Source of the DNA: Codonopsis lanceolata
Taxonomy: Eukaryota; Streptophyta; Magnoliopsida; Asterales; Campanulaceae
Assembly (NCBI GenBank): GCA_013146195.2
Contig: CM028377.1
Coordinates: forward strand, 105,936,094-106,000,093
Reading direction: 5' to 3'
Length of the DNA stretch: 64,000 nucleotides
In this document: piece after piece, positions 11,519 through 23,270 of the stretch
How positions within the stretch are numbered: the stretch's first letter is position 1
How the letters are laid out: each line of letters opens with the position of its first letter
Notes under the pieces: model-generated
Database searches by the model: none
Seen by the model: only the letters and a program-made list of their open reading frames with translations
What the model was told of the DNA's origin: nothing
Made by a program: the position numbers and the translations under genes

Positions 11519-11570
11519 TTACTTTTTGAAAACAAGTTTTTCAAGATTAAACTCTTGAGAATGCGATATA

Positions 11571-13606
11571 ATGGCACAAACACACTATATCTTGCTTACA
11601 TCTAATGCTAACCACGTCCCAATATTGGACGAAGGACATTTTGATGTATGGAAGGATAAAGTAATGAGATTCATGAACTCTATTGACAACGAGATTATGG
11701 AAATGTGTCACTTGCAGGTCAACATGTACCAATGAAGGCCAATCTTCTAGCCTCATCATTTGGGAATCTCTGAAGTACCAAAAGAAGAATCGAATGGACG
11801 AGGATGATAGAAAGCTGGTAGAACTTGACGCAAAAGCAATCAACATAATCACCGACTCTCTGAACAAGCACATACCAAACAAGTGATTCGATGTACAAGC
11901 TGCAAAGAGATGTGAAAGCTCTTGTGGAATACTTGGAAGGAGACCAAGACACAAGAGACAACAGAAAATATACATACATCCAACAGTTTGATTCTTTCAA
12001 AAAGGATCCTAAGGAAACCTTGAGACAAGCATACGATCGCTTCAGTGAGGTAATTAACAGTTGCTTTTCTCTAGGAAAAGCGTATGACAAAAAGGAAATG
12101 AACATGAGGTTTCTAGGCTCTCTAGGTAGCTTATGGCATGTTAAGACCACGACTATGAAAGAATCTAAGAACAAACGAGATGACTCTTCGTAGTCTCTAC
12201 GCAAGTTTAAAGGTTTATGAACTTGAAGTTAATCAAGCTCTAGAGCAAGACAAGCAGGTTGAGCGTATCCTTGCGACCATGGTCCAGAAAGAAATCATTG
12301 TTGAAAACAAACCTTCCACTTCTCCTATGAAAATGATTTTTATTTGATGAACAATTTGCCATGTTTGTAAAAGCGTTTTCAAAAATTTGCAAAATATGGA
12401 AGGAAGAACACACACCAACAACCTTTTAGGAAGAATGGTGAAAGCTCATCTAAGGAAGAGCTTGTGTGTTATAAGCGTAGGAAACAGTCATTTGCCTCAA
12501 AATGTCCTAAGCCAAAATTTGAAGCATAGAAAACCCTCTTTTAGAAAATTTCAAAACAAAAAGGTATGTTGGTGAAGACATAGAAGACAAACATGTTGCT
12601 ACATGGTTTGAGACCGATTCGGAGAAAGAGGAGGAAGGATTGTGAGCAAGCTAACATATGTAATAGCTCATGATTCAGGTCCTACCTATGACTCTGAAAA
12701 TGAAGTTGAAGTTTCACCTAGTCCTTTGGACAAAAATGAAACCAACAGTGACAGCTTCACTAAGGAAGAACTTCTCAAGGATAATCAAGATATGCTTGAA
12801 GAATTTAATTCCTTTAGAGTAGCCTATGTTAAACCGGCCAAGAAGCGTGAGAAATTACGATGAGAAATCTATGATGGCAGTGAGATTCAAACTCTCAATA
12901 GTCAACAAGAGAGAGTATCAAGCGGAAGGAAGAAAACAAATTTCTTTATGACAAAATTGATTGTCTATCTGAGCACATCAAAGGACTTGACCTAGAGAAA
13001 ATTGCCTTGCAAAGACAATTGACTCTAGAGCGACTCGAGGATGCATTCGAAGAAATCCTTTCAAGCCAAAAATCTAAATGATAAAGCGGCATAGGATATT
13101 CAGATGTGCCTCTTCAGACAACCTCTTCGGTCATAGAGAAGGTGAATCCTCAGAAGGCTGCAAATGATATTCTTTCTCTAAATAGACATTTGGAAATATA
13201 GGGAAACAAGGCCTTGGTTATTCAAGTGTGTCCCTTACGTTTACCCAAAGTTAAGGAGAAAAGCCAAAATAGTATTTCGAATGAGAAGCACGAGAAGGTA
13301 GCGGTAGAAAGTGAAGTGCAGCGACTATGCCAAGGCAAAGTCTGGCTGGCTAGACCTGTTGAACCTCTACCGGTAACTATCAAGTTTGTCTATGAAGCAG
13401 CAAGGCTCCTTTACGTTGGGTAAACTTAAAGGTATTCCCACCGAATCCTTCCGAAAAGTAATCAACAAAAGCTAAAGCTAAGCTCTGCTGGTAACCTACC
13501 TAGAAAGATTAAAAGAAACCAATTAAGTCTACCATCAACAAACAAGCCGAACCAAGAATGAATGTCAAGAAAAGGAAAGATCATAATCCTCTTCCCATAA
13601 AAATCA
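11571..13606 (+). pseudogene. Copia gag and gag-pol linker, frameshifted
   Basis: The frame opens with an ATG at 11571 and gives a gag-type start with FDVWKDKVMRFM. Further gag segments recur in other frames: LRQAYDRFSEVINSC and MNMRFLGSLGSLWHVK near 12020-12150, then YASLKVYELEVNQALEQDKQ. The zinc knuckle near 12467 is broken: a first Cys survives, the second is Arg and the His position is Phe. A tail with KWVPK-like text runs into the gap. At least six frameshifts or stops separate these pieces, so no gag protein can be made. The pattern is Sirevirus-like. Confidence 0.7.
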
Positions 13607-13706
13607 NNNNNNNNNNNNNNNNNNNNNNNNNNNNNNNNNNNNNNNNNNNNNNNNNNNNNNNNNNNNNNNNNNNNNNNNNNNNNNNNNNNNNNNNNNNNNN
13701 NNNNNN
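13607..13706. other. Assembly gap (100 N)
   Basis: Exactly 100 undetermined bases. A fixed length of 100 usually marks a gap of unknown size. The copia sequences on its two sides do not share LTRs, so the join is uncertain. Confidence 0.98.
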
Positions 13707-16510
13707 ACATGGATATTCTTTTAATTTTAGTAATGATCACTTGGATATTTGTTTTGGTGATGAGGTTTTGGGACATGGTTCTTTGTCGAGATAATTTCTT
13801 TAAATTAGATTTGTTGGATTCCCATAATTCTTCTCTTAATTCTTCTTCTTGCATGGTTTATGATGATTCTAGTCGAGTTGTGGCATGCTAGACTTGGACA
13901 TATATAGGAAAGATAGGATGACTAGATTGGCTAGAAGGCTGTTGGGGTCTCTCACAACCCGTCAACCTACCACTTGTGTGAATCTTGTTTGGCGAGGAAA
14001 AGCTTGCCTTTTTGGTAAGGCAAAAGAGCCATCCATTAGAGTTAGTCCATTCGGACATTTGCGGACAATGAATGTTAAGGCCGTCATGGAGCTTCCTATT
14101 TCTCACTTTTATCGATGACTATACGTTATGGTTATGTTTACCTTATTTCTCACCGCGATGAAGCTCTCAAGTGTTTTGAGCGCTTTCTCGAGAGGTTGAG
14201 AATCAAAGGATAAAAGCTTAAAACTTTTAGAGCTGACCATGGCAGTGAATATTTATCGATCAATTTAAAAATTGTGTGAGAAAAAGGGAATCTGCCCAGG
14301 CGATTGACAATTCTAGAACTCATAAACAAAAGCGGTGTTGCGAGCGAAGAATCGAACATTGTTGGAAATGGTTAGGTCGATGATGGCGGAACCTCAATTT
14401 CGTTTTGGGGGGATGCGCTAATATTGCGCCTACATACTTAGCAGTGCCTTCTAAGTCGGTTCCACAACCCCTTATGAACTTTGGAAAGGTGAAAGCCTAA
14501 ATTGGGGCATCTTCATCCTTGGGGTTGTGCGAGTTATGTCCATAGTACTTCGATAAGTTTGGAAAACTAGGCCACTAGAGGAAACAAGTGTGTTTCATAA
14601 GGTATTCGAGATACCTCGAAGGGTTATGTTATGTAGGTGGAAAACCTAACGAAGGAATAGTGAATCGAGTCGCGTAATGTTGATTTCATTGAGAATGATT
14701 TCCCAGAAGGTGAAGTTAGGAAAGACTTTGAACTTTTGAGATGGAAGAAGAACACATGACATCTTTTTGGCGAAGGTGGGGAATTGCCTCAACCTAATCT
14801 ATGGTACAACATGAGGTTGAACCTATGGAAGTCGCCAAATGAGAGTCAAGGTGATCTTCATCCGAGTGGAATGCGGATTCTAGTGGGGTCGATACTAGAG
14901 CGAAGAAGTAAACGTGGAAATATACCTCGTCGTCGATTCGCGATCGAAGAGAATCTTTCCTAACTACTTCTTTTAATTCTAGTGAGCCTACATCGTTCAA
15001 AGAAGCTCTTTCTTTACCTACAACGGTGAATGGATGTTGCAATGGAAGATGAAATTTCCTCATGAAAAGAATCGGGTTTGGGAGTTAGTTGATCTTCGCT
15101 TGAGTCGCAGAGACTATTGGAAACAAATGGGTTTCAAAGTCAAGCGAAGGCAGATGGATCAATTGACAAATATAAGGCACGTCTTGTGGCGAAAGGCTTT
15201 ACCAAGAGAGGTTTAGACTATGAGGAGACATTCTCCCTGGTGAGATTTTCCTGTTCGCCTAATCCTAGCGATAGTAGCACATGGATCTAGAACTTTGGAT
15301 GGATGTTAAAACGCATTTCTCAATGGAGAACTAGATGAAGAGATCTATATGACTCAACCGGGGGGTTTTGAAGTCAAGGGACAAGGCGCAAAGTGTGCTT
15401 GACTCAAGCGTTCCATTTATGGTCTCAAACAATCATCTGAGGCATTGGTACATTCGCTTTCACCAAGCGATAACCTCAATTGGCTTTGTGATGATTGAGG
15501 AAGACCCGTGTTGTATGTTAAGCGATCAGAAAAGATCTTGATTACGTCATTATATGTTGATGACATCCTACTAGGCGGGAATGATATGGAGATGATAAAT
15601 GCCACTAAAGAGTGGTACATGCTGCTTTTCGTATAGCCAGACTTGGGTGAAGCAAGCTATGTGCTTGGAGTAAAAGTCATTAGAGATGGATTCGAAAAGA
15701 TTTCTTGGTTTGTCTCAAGAGACTTACATTAAGAAAGTTATCGAGCGATTTGGCATGACTAACTCAAAACCGTTGTCACTCCAATGGAAAAGGGATGTGT
15801 CCTTAGTACAAACCAATGCCCTAGAATGAAGAAGAGAAGAAGAGAGAATGTCTACGACTCCATATGCAAATGCGGTAGGAAGCTTGATGTATGCTATGGT
15901 GTGTACTCGGCGACCTATGCTTTGGTTGGGATGTTGAGTCGATTCCAAAGTAATCTGGACCTCAACACTGGATGGCGGTGAAGAGGGTTCTGCGTTACTT
16001 GGTGGGAACCACAAATTTAACCCTATGTTACCAAGGTGGTGATTTGAGCTTGAAAGGTTTCCTTGGCGGATTGAAATGGAGATGTAGATGGTTATAAATC
16101 TACCGAGACTCGCTTTCCTCCTTGGTGGTGGAGCTATCTCTTGGAGTAGCAAGCGGAGACTAGCACGCCCTATCTACGATGGTCGAGTACATGGCTTGCT
16201 CGGTGCGGTTCAAGAAGGCTGTGTGGTTGAGGAGTTTTCTTCAACATCTTGATGTTCTGACATGTGGATAGATCTGTAGTCATTGCTTGTGATAGCATGG
16301 CGACTTTAGGTTACACTAAAGATCCCAAGTACCATGGGAAGGCGAAACACATTAACATCAAATATCATTTCACTAGAGACATGGTTGCGAGAAAGAGAAG
16401 TTGTTCTAGAATATATTCCTACTAGAAGCATGTTAGGCGACCTATGACTAAACCTCTAGCTAGAGATCTTTGAGGATCACATGTTGGGTCTAGGGCTTCG
16501 TAGGATTTGA
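13707..16510 (+). pseudogene. Copia pol remnant: integrase, RT, RNase H
   Basis: In broken frames the segment reads an integrase zinc finger and core (a residual LGHIGKDRMTRLA-like stretch near 13895, then PMNVK and FIDDYT-like text near 14070-14120). Reverse transcriptase follows (a WMDVKTHF start near 15297, the YVDD-type active site around 15553, KKVIERFGM near 15735). RNase H comes last (DPKYHGKAKHINIKYHFT near 16325 and EDHMLGLGLRR near 16470). Domain order integrase before RT identifies Ty1/copia. Numerous frameshifts make it a pseudogene. Confidence 0.8.
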
Positions 16511-17592
16511 CTTTTATGAGAACACTTATGTTGACATTTGATTATTATTCATTATCGTTTGAATAAAATGCGGTTTCATTTTATTCCTTTTATATGTTAA
16601 TTGGATATTTTGATATGAAATTGTGTGGCATATATATTTTAGATTAAAAGATGTCGTGGATATTGAATTGGCCCTCTCACGGGTAATTCACCTTGTCGCC
16701 GGATGGGCGAGCAAGTTGAGATAGTAAAAGTCTTTGGTACCTACAAGGGAGTGCGCAAATGGCCGTTTACATTTATCATGCTGGCATACGGCCAAGATGA
16801 GACCTTTTATAAGGTAGACTTTATATCCCAAGGAAAAAGTCGAATGTGAGATCTTAAAGAGAGTCACTAGAAGAGTGGCTGCTTTTAAGTACAACAAATC
16901 AAGGATTAGACGCCTAAGGGCGGTTAGACTAAGGTTCGTATGGCGTTTGAGCATGACATGCGCTTCGTGTGGGAGTTCGTCATAGCATACACTTCATCTT
17001 GTATGTGACTATAATGCGACTTAAGAAAGTGATTGAATGATCCTGCTTCATCAACATTGTGTGAGTTCTAGTGATCAAATCCAGGATCACAATGAGGTAT
17101 ACCCTATGTGACTTAGAACTATATCATGAACTTGGGCGTTGATGATGCTACTTTGGCATGCCGACCAGGAGCTATGCACATCTGTCTCAGATCCTACGGA
17201 GCATTGCTAGGAAGCGATCGGCCAAGAGTGATTAATATGAGTGTCTAAGGAAGATAGTATGATATCATCTTTATTTTTATGTGTTTCAATGCCATACGAT
17301 CATATTGTTCAAAGGTTGATCTTGATACACAAACATATTGAGTTTTAAGCACCGCTCTTGAGGGATTGATGATGCTTAAATTGATATATATATACGTATA
17401 TATACGGGGTATAAGGCGAGTTTTGTTTTTCTAACGAGGGCGTTCTATCTTTGATCGAGATGGTGATTTGGTATAGCTCCACCCTTTATCTTTCTCGTCA
17501 TGTACGCTTCACTTCCGGTATGAAGAAAGCGGTGTTTAACGGGTTTTGATGATACGATGTGGTTAGAGATGAGTCCATGTGCGAGTGGGAGA
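16511..17592 (+). other. Non-coding 3' spacer of the copia remnant
   Basis: About 1.1 kb without a recognisable ORF lies between RNase H and the LTR. It ends in the purine tract GAGTGGGAGA (17583-17592), the likely polypurine tract. Confidence 0.5.
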
Positions 17593-18002
17593 TGTTGGTA
17601 ATTGGGCTTGCGGCCGATTATTTAGTCCCGCCCACATGGAAATAATATTTATATTATTTATTGGTTAATTAGAATCCTAATCCAAGTGGGTTTAGGATTG
17701 ACTTAACCTACAAGAAATAGGTTTTCTTGTAATAATATAAATAGGGCAACTAAGGGGATAAAACCCTAATTACTTGCACGCCTAAAAGTGGCGCCTCCTC
17801 TCTCTCCCTAAATTCAATCTCACCAAAATACTCTCTCTAGCCTAACCATCAAGAAGCTTGGATTTGCGGTGTGAACCAGTATTGATATCCGTGTTCCGTG
17901 ATATCAATCCGACGAGAGAGACTTGCAGGTTTGTGGATATTGGCATACGAAGATCGTAGCTCAAGCGTAATTCTTCCGCTGCGTACAAGGCTCCAGTTCG
18001 CA
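17593..18002 (+). mobile_element. 3' LTR of the second copia element
   Basis: It begins TGTTGGTAATTGGG immediately after a purine tract and contains a TATAAATAGGG-like promoter box near 17740-17750. It probably ends at CA near 18002, giving about 410 bp. It does not resemble the LTR at 10228-11504. The right end is approximate. Confidence 0.62.
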
Positions 18003-18600
18003 TAAAGGTAATTCGTGATTACTGTTATGTTAGCGAACTTATTTGATATATATATGATATATCCTTCAGAAACCTTTGAGAAAAACATGCCATATATACC
18101 ACTTCAGAGTGAGGAAGAGGGAGAGCGAGAGAGAGAGAGAGAGATGTATGCACCTTGTTTTGTCCACCTCCAGAGAGATTATATACCTCGTTCTGATTAG
18201 CTTGGGCGCATTTTGTAGAAAACCATTGTATGATCGTGTACACTTATAATTTATAGACATGGAAAGTAATGGGTGAAAAACCTATCGTTACAACGTGATA
18301 CAGGTTTATGTCATATATGGTGGAGAATAGGTTTATTGAGAAAAAAATTAGTAATCAAATTTAATTTTTATTCTTTTTAACTACCCCTAATACATTACTA
18401 ACTATCCCTTAAACATGAAGCTTGGTGACCCAAGCAGGTAAAATTCAGAAGTCCAAGCTCCAAATAACTACTTTATGTTAGTTAAAAAATGTATTTCAAA
18501 AGATGCATAACAGTATACATGAAAGCAATTAGTGTCCAAAAGAAACATTGTATTAGTTGTACAGTAACCTTGATAAGAAGAAGGCACAAAAGTACAAGAA
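18003..18600. other. Intergenic, no gene recognised
   Basis: AT-rich sequence with a short (GA)n run near 18120-18145. I looked for further exons of the synthase relic on the minus strand here and found none. Confidence 0.4.
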
Positions 18601-18627
18601 CGTTTGTGTAGCTTGCCAACATCCAAC

Positions 18628-19203
18628 TTTGTTCCTGCGTATTTAGCTTTGAATAACCAGGAACTGCATGTACGTACAAGGTTAGTTTAAGTAAGAAAAG
18701 GTTGAGCATTAAACAAATAAGTCAATGGGGGCCTCAAATTTTAATTAATACATAAAAGTTTATAAATCACAAATTAGGTCTCTACCCAAAACGACGTCGT
18801 TTGTGTATGGTTGTTTTTTACGTACAACTGATCTCCCCTCACATATCGGGCCTAGGTTGGGTAAGCAATAACCTTTTGTACCGGAGTTGGGTGATATTGG
18901 GCGCTTTCACCTTAAAAGCTAGTTCGAAGGTTTAAGCAAACTTTCGCTCACACTTATTAACCAAGCACCCGCCCTTCCACAATTGATGTGGGATACCCCA
19001 ATGAAAGAGAAATTGTTGAAAATTAAAAATTAAAGATGCTGGATATTAACAAAAAATAAGAAAGAAATAGGTAGTTGAAGTAAGATATGTCGGATACCCT
19101 GTCTGAAACGGTGGAGGGGAAATATGGCTAATTTACTGCGTTCTTGATCAAACTGATGCAGTGGGAAGCCGGGCACTGGCAGTGTGTTGAGTTGAGAATA
19201 CAT
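18628..19203 (-). pseudogene. Relic of a second kaurene-synthase-like gene (first exons)
   Basis: On the minus strand an ATG at 19203 opens a 35-codon exon starting MYSQLNTLPVPGFPLH and ending HRFRQ plus one base, followed by GT at 19097. The intact synthase at 38958 starts MYSQVSTQFGFPQHP, ends in LFRP plus one base and also has a GT donor, and both ATGs are preceded by an AAGGCAGAAnAA-type leader. A probable second exon starts at 18663 after ATGCAG and reads VPGYSKLNTQEQ, comparable to AVPERGANIDF. Nothing resembling later exons follows before the copia LTR at 18002, so the gene is truncated. Homology of exon 1 is direct; exon 2 is weaker. Confidence 0.6.
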
Positions 19204-19267
19204 TTCTTCTGCCTTTGCTGCTGAGGAGTTGAGAGAGTTGCTGAGTAAATGCCTCGTAGCTCAAAAC

Positions 19268-19381
19268 TAGGGATAGCAATTGGGCGTTAATAGATAGCTT
19301 TGGGTTAGATCATTATCCATTGACATAATTAATAATGACCTAACTCAAAGCTATTCGTTAACACCCAATTACCACCCCTAC
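19268..19381. repeat. Foldback (inverted repeat) element
   Basis: The left arm, with AGCAATTGGGCGTTAA and AATAGATAGCTTTGGGTTAG-like text, is mirrored by the right arm CTAACTCAAAGCTATTCGTT and AACACCCAATTACC. The arms are about 45-50 bp around a short AT-rich centre. A diverged partial copy of the right arm follows to about 19480. It is probably a miniature DNA element; no clear target duplication was found. Confidence 0.6.
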
Positions 19382-19974
19382 TTAAAACCTCAAAGGTATC
19401 GTATAGTAGGGTAGCTCAAACCGATCATTGCATAATAGCCTTACCCAAACCTATCCATTATTACTCAATTAGCACTCCTAGTATACAGGTGTCTACTTGA
19501 ATACAATAACACAAGTTATGAGAAGATGAGGAAAAAGATAAAACCATTTGCGTAGACGGTCTTCCTATACCACAAGATAACACAATGACAGCATGAAACG
19601 CCAAACATGACAAGAAAGAACATGCAGAAATCACTATTCCGTTTACACCATGACAAAATGGCATACATACACCAGAGCAATCAATTTCATTAATTAAAAT
19701 TAATAAATATTCTCATTCAGGGTAAAGAGTTCACTATTTCATTTTAAGATATTATATTTAAAAAGTCCAATTTCAAAAATTAAGGAATAAAAGTATCTTA
19801 TTATTGTTGAAATAATTTTCTCAAGAATGAAACAATCACTAGAACATTGGTAATCAAGATTAATGCAACAATGACAAGAACATTGATCACAAAGATTCAA
19901 TAATCACTAGGAAATTTGCTAAAATGTCATAGCAAACTGAGTCGGCCGGCTGGCCTCACACACACACGCATTGA

Positions 19975-20402
19975 GTGCTCGTTTGTTGTAGTTTATTTGA
20001 AGTGGTATTTGGCTTTTGGCTTTTGGCTTTTGAAAAGTCACATTTAGAGTATTTGTTTCAGCTTATAATAAGTCAAAAGCCAATAAATAAGGTACAACAC
20101 CCTTTATACATTGAAAAGTCAAAGTCAAAAAGTCAAAATTTTAAGTTTTTTTTTTTTAAACATAAAGACAACTATTCATTAATAAATATTTGATTATCTC
20201 AATTTCATCCTTTTATAAAATATACATAAAAATATGAATACTAATTTTCAAGTTTTTTTTAACAAATAATTATAACAACTCATACGTAGCTTTTCAACAG
20301 CTGTAACAAACAATCTATCATGCAATCAGCTACAAGTCATTAAGCCACCAGCTTAAGTTATCAATCATAAGCTATAAGCCATTAGCCACAACAAACGAGC
20401 TC
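19975..20402. mobile_element. Harbinger-like MITE
   Basis: Terminal inverted repeats GTGCTCGTTTGTTGT and ACAACAAACGAGCTC match at 14 of 15 positions. TGA occurs on both outer sides (19972-19974 and 20403-20405), consistent with a 3-bp target duplication of PIF/Harbinger type. The interior is AT-rich with AAAGTCA and CTTTTGG repeats and no ORF. Confidence 0.65.
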
Positions 20403-20439
20403 TGACTCCAATTCTGAAGTATCTTTGCATATGATACAT

Positions 20440-20775
20440 TTATTTTACGATAAAAACTTATGTAACATGGCCGGCCCTTCCATAAGCCAAGTGAGGCCAT
20501 GGCCTAGGGCCCCCAAAAAATCTCATATTTTTTAGGCCCTCAAATCTCAAAAAACCCTACCTATTACACCCTCTATTTTAAAAATATTGTCTGTGTTCAC
20601 TCGACACTTATTTTACGATAAAAACTTATGTAACATGGCCGGCCCTTCCATAAGCCAAGTGAGGCCATGGCCTAGGGCCCCCAAAAAATCTCATATTTTT
20701 TAGGCCCCCAAATCTCAAAAAACCCTACCTATTACACCCTCTATTTTAAAAATATTGTCTGTGTTCACTCGACAC
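20440..20775 (+). repeat. 168-bp tandem duplication
   Basis: Two near-identical copies with a 168-bp period start at about 20440 and 20608 (shared start TTATTTTACGATAAAAAC). The unit includes a flank and the left terminus GGCCGGCCCT of a DNA element, so the duplication happened after that element inserted. Confidence 0.85.
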
Positions 20776-21811
20776 ACCATTTAAGAAAAATGAATTGACT
20801 GGATTATAAATATTGGTGAAATGTGTGTTTTCGTTTAATGCCCTTGAGTATGTGGTCATAATTTAAGTAGATAGAAAAAGTAAGGATAAATAGGTAAAAG
20901 TGTTTTCTTAAAAGGGAAAGTTTTGAAATAAGACAATCATTGAAAAATGAACGAAAAAAAAGTATATAATAATTTGAAAACGAATGGAGTATCTAAAAAA
21001 AAATACCCCTAGTTTAACACTAACAGATCGACAGAGTGAGACAGTGAAGAACAGAGATAGCCTACACAGGCTTGACTCTTTCTAGTTTCAATAAAAAAAA
21101 TTTTTAAAAAAAGCACAAAAATAAGATTTCTACTACGGTCCTTTCCATTTTCCCCCAAAAACATTTATGGGTTTTATGTTTTTATTTATTTATGAGTTAT
21201 TGGTATTTTGATAATATAATTGAAATTTTTGAGCTTTTAAGTATGTGAATGAGTGACTTGTCGCTAAATGATGATATTCTAATTGAAATTTGATTATTTA
21301 AACATATACTATAATTCTAAAATAGAGAGATTGAGATTAATCGTTAATTTATTTTAATGGAAAAATTGTACATACACTATAATTATATACTAAAATAGAG
21401 AAATTGTACATGGAAAATTGTTTGTATTTTTTATTGATAATGAAATTTGAATTCTTTTTGTTAGTTATTCGTAAGCTTTGATCTCAGTTATTGTAAGTAG
21501 ACAAAATGTCATCACAAAAATATCTTAAGAATGCTTGAATGAGCTAGCTATGATATCGAGAAGAATATGGTTGAAAAAATTGATTATTATACATTGATTA
21601 CTGATTTTATTCTAAATGTGCTATAAGAGCGACATTTAAGTAGTACTTTGTAAATATTTCGTATTTTATGTCCATGACTATGTGATGAAGTATTTTTTAT
21701 TATCTTCTATGTTTGTTTATTTAATTTTTCAAAAAGAAAAAATTATGCTACAAAAAAGGACCCGTTCCACGTAATTGGCCTTAGGCCCCCAATTTCACAG
21801 GGCCAACCCTA
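20471..21811. mobile_element. hAT-like non-autonomous element
   Basis: The left end GGCCGGCCCTTCC and the right end AGGGCCAACCCT form imperfect terminal inverted repeats, with AGGCCCCC boxes inside both ends. The 13-base word TTATGTAACATGG flanks both ends (20458-20470 and 21812-21824), so the target duplication is within it; its exact length is ambiguous. No transposase ORF was seen. The class is inferred from the ends. Confidence 0.5.
20735..20989. mobile_element. Degenerate Stowaway-like MITE
   Basis: It starts CCCTCTATTTTAAAAATATTGTC and ends AATTTGAAAACGAATGGAG followed by TA. Its interior (AATTGACTGGATTATAAATA, GTAAGGATAAATAGGTAAAAG-type text) parallels the better preserved Stowaway at 52550-52807. 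It lies inside the hAT-like element. Confidence 0.55.
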
Positions 21812-22009
21812 TTATGTAACATGGTTTTACGGATACTTTTTGTAAAACGGATCCTCTTTACCCCATCCACCCTATATGGGTGGGTTGTACTGTGAGAAGG
21901 TGTGGCTTCGTCTTACGAATTATGATCTGTAAGACGATCTTACAAGAGACATACTCTTATTTTATTTATTATTTATTTATTTGGTGGAAGTAGGGCAGCA
22001 CCTTAATCT

Positions 22010-23270
22010 ATCTATCTATATCTATTTTTATCGATAATATAAAAGTGAATTATCCTTACAAATTAATGTATGGAAAAAATTAACTCTTCTCCGAATAGAA
22101 CACTGACTATTTACTTAAGGATGAAATAAGTAAATCTACCATGACAAAAAATGATGTTTGGCCAAAAATAACTTTAAATTTAATAAATCGCTCACCATTA
22201 ATTAAGGTCAAATGAATAAATTTGTCATATGCTAATCAATTTCATGATCTTTCGACTTGTTTCTATTCTAAAGTTAAGTCCTACAATTTTTAATTTTATT
22301 CATTTTGCCTCGTACGTATATTGATTTTTTTTATCAGATTCCCCCTTCTACTATTATCATTACAAATGTCATCCTATATTTTTAAATATAATGAAAATGC
22401 CCTTACTAAGTTGAGAGACAAAAAAAATGAATCTAAAAAAAATGATTATACTTCAATTATGTTTGAAAATGACATTATTGGAGGTATATGAAAAATTATA
22501 ACTATAATACTCTATTAATTTGTTGACAAATATCGAGATATTAAACAAATTTGTAACACGTTTAGTTATTGCATGTGAATAAGCTAAGAGAAATGAGTTA
22601 AGAAAATGTGTTATAATATCAAGAAGATGAAGAAAAATTGAGAACCCAGTTGATGATGTGGGTTTTGTTCGAAAAGAAAGTTAAATCTAAAGTTTACATA
22701 TTTGAATTTTCGAACTATTACAAACAATCTTAAAAATTATCACCTAAGTTAAAGATCTTACAAACAAAACCACTATCACTACCAACAAATAACTGAGTTC
22801 CATACCTTAAACGCATCTGAATATTTTACACATTAAAATAACTAGGTTCCAAGCCTCTAACCTCTTTTGGTCTTCACTTGCTAACTCTTTTCCATACAAC
22901 CCGAGGTCATTACACGTGAAAATCTTTCTCTTCTCCTCTCCTGTCTATCAACCTTCTTTTTTCCTACCGCAACTCTTGTTTATTTGGAAAAGATTGACAC
23001 CTACCAGCATCCTTTCAAGTCGTCACATCCTAAAATCAGATTCTCCCATTGCGTACTAATTTGACATCGAAAGAGGATAGAAACTAAGAAGTAAGAGATG
23101 TTCGAAGAATGAGATGTTTGAAGGAAGAAATCCGACTTAATGGAAGCTAAAGATATTTTATTTATTCATTTGTGTAAGGCGATGTGTTTCTTGCTGGTGG
23201 TGATGGAGGTGGCGGCGATTATAGGGATGGTGGTGGTGGTTAATGGAGGTGGTGGCGACGATTATAGGGA
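22010..23270 (+). repeat. Dispersed repeat family, copy A
   Basis: This stretch matches, in reverse orientation, the copies at 46900-49515 and 49515-51440, and also 29190-29760 directly. Shared landmarks are the ATAAATCGCTCACCATTAATTAAGG region, the CTCTTTTGGTCTTCA box and the GGTGGTGGTGG tract near 23225. Its left end has a TCTATCTATA...ATATAAAAG pattern reminiscent of a Helitron 5' end. Small frames over the GGT-rich tract recur in every copy but look like low-complexity sequence. Copy A is cut by a gypsy LTR at about 23271. Confidence 0.55.
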
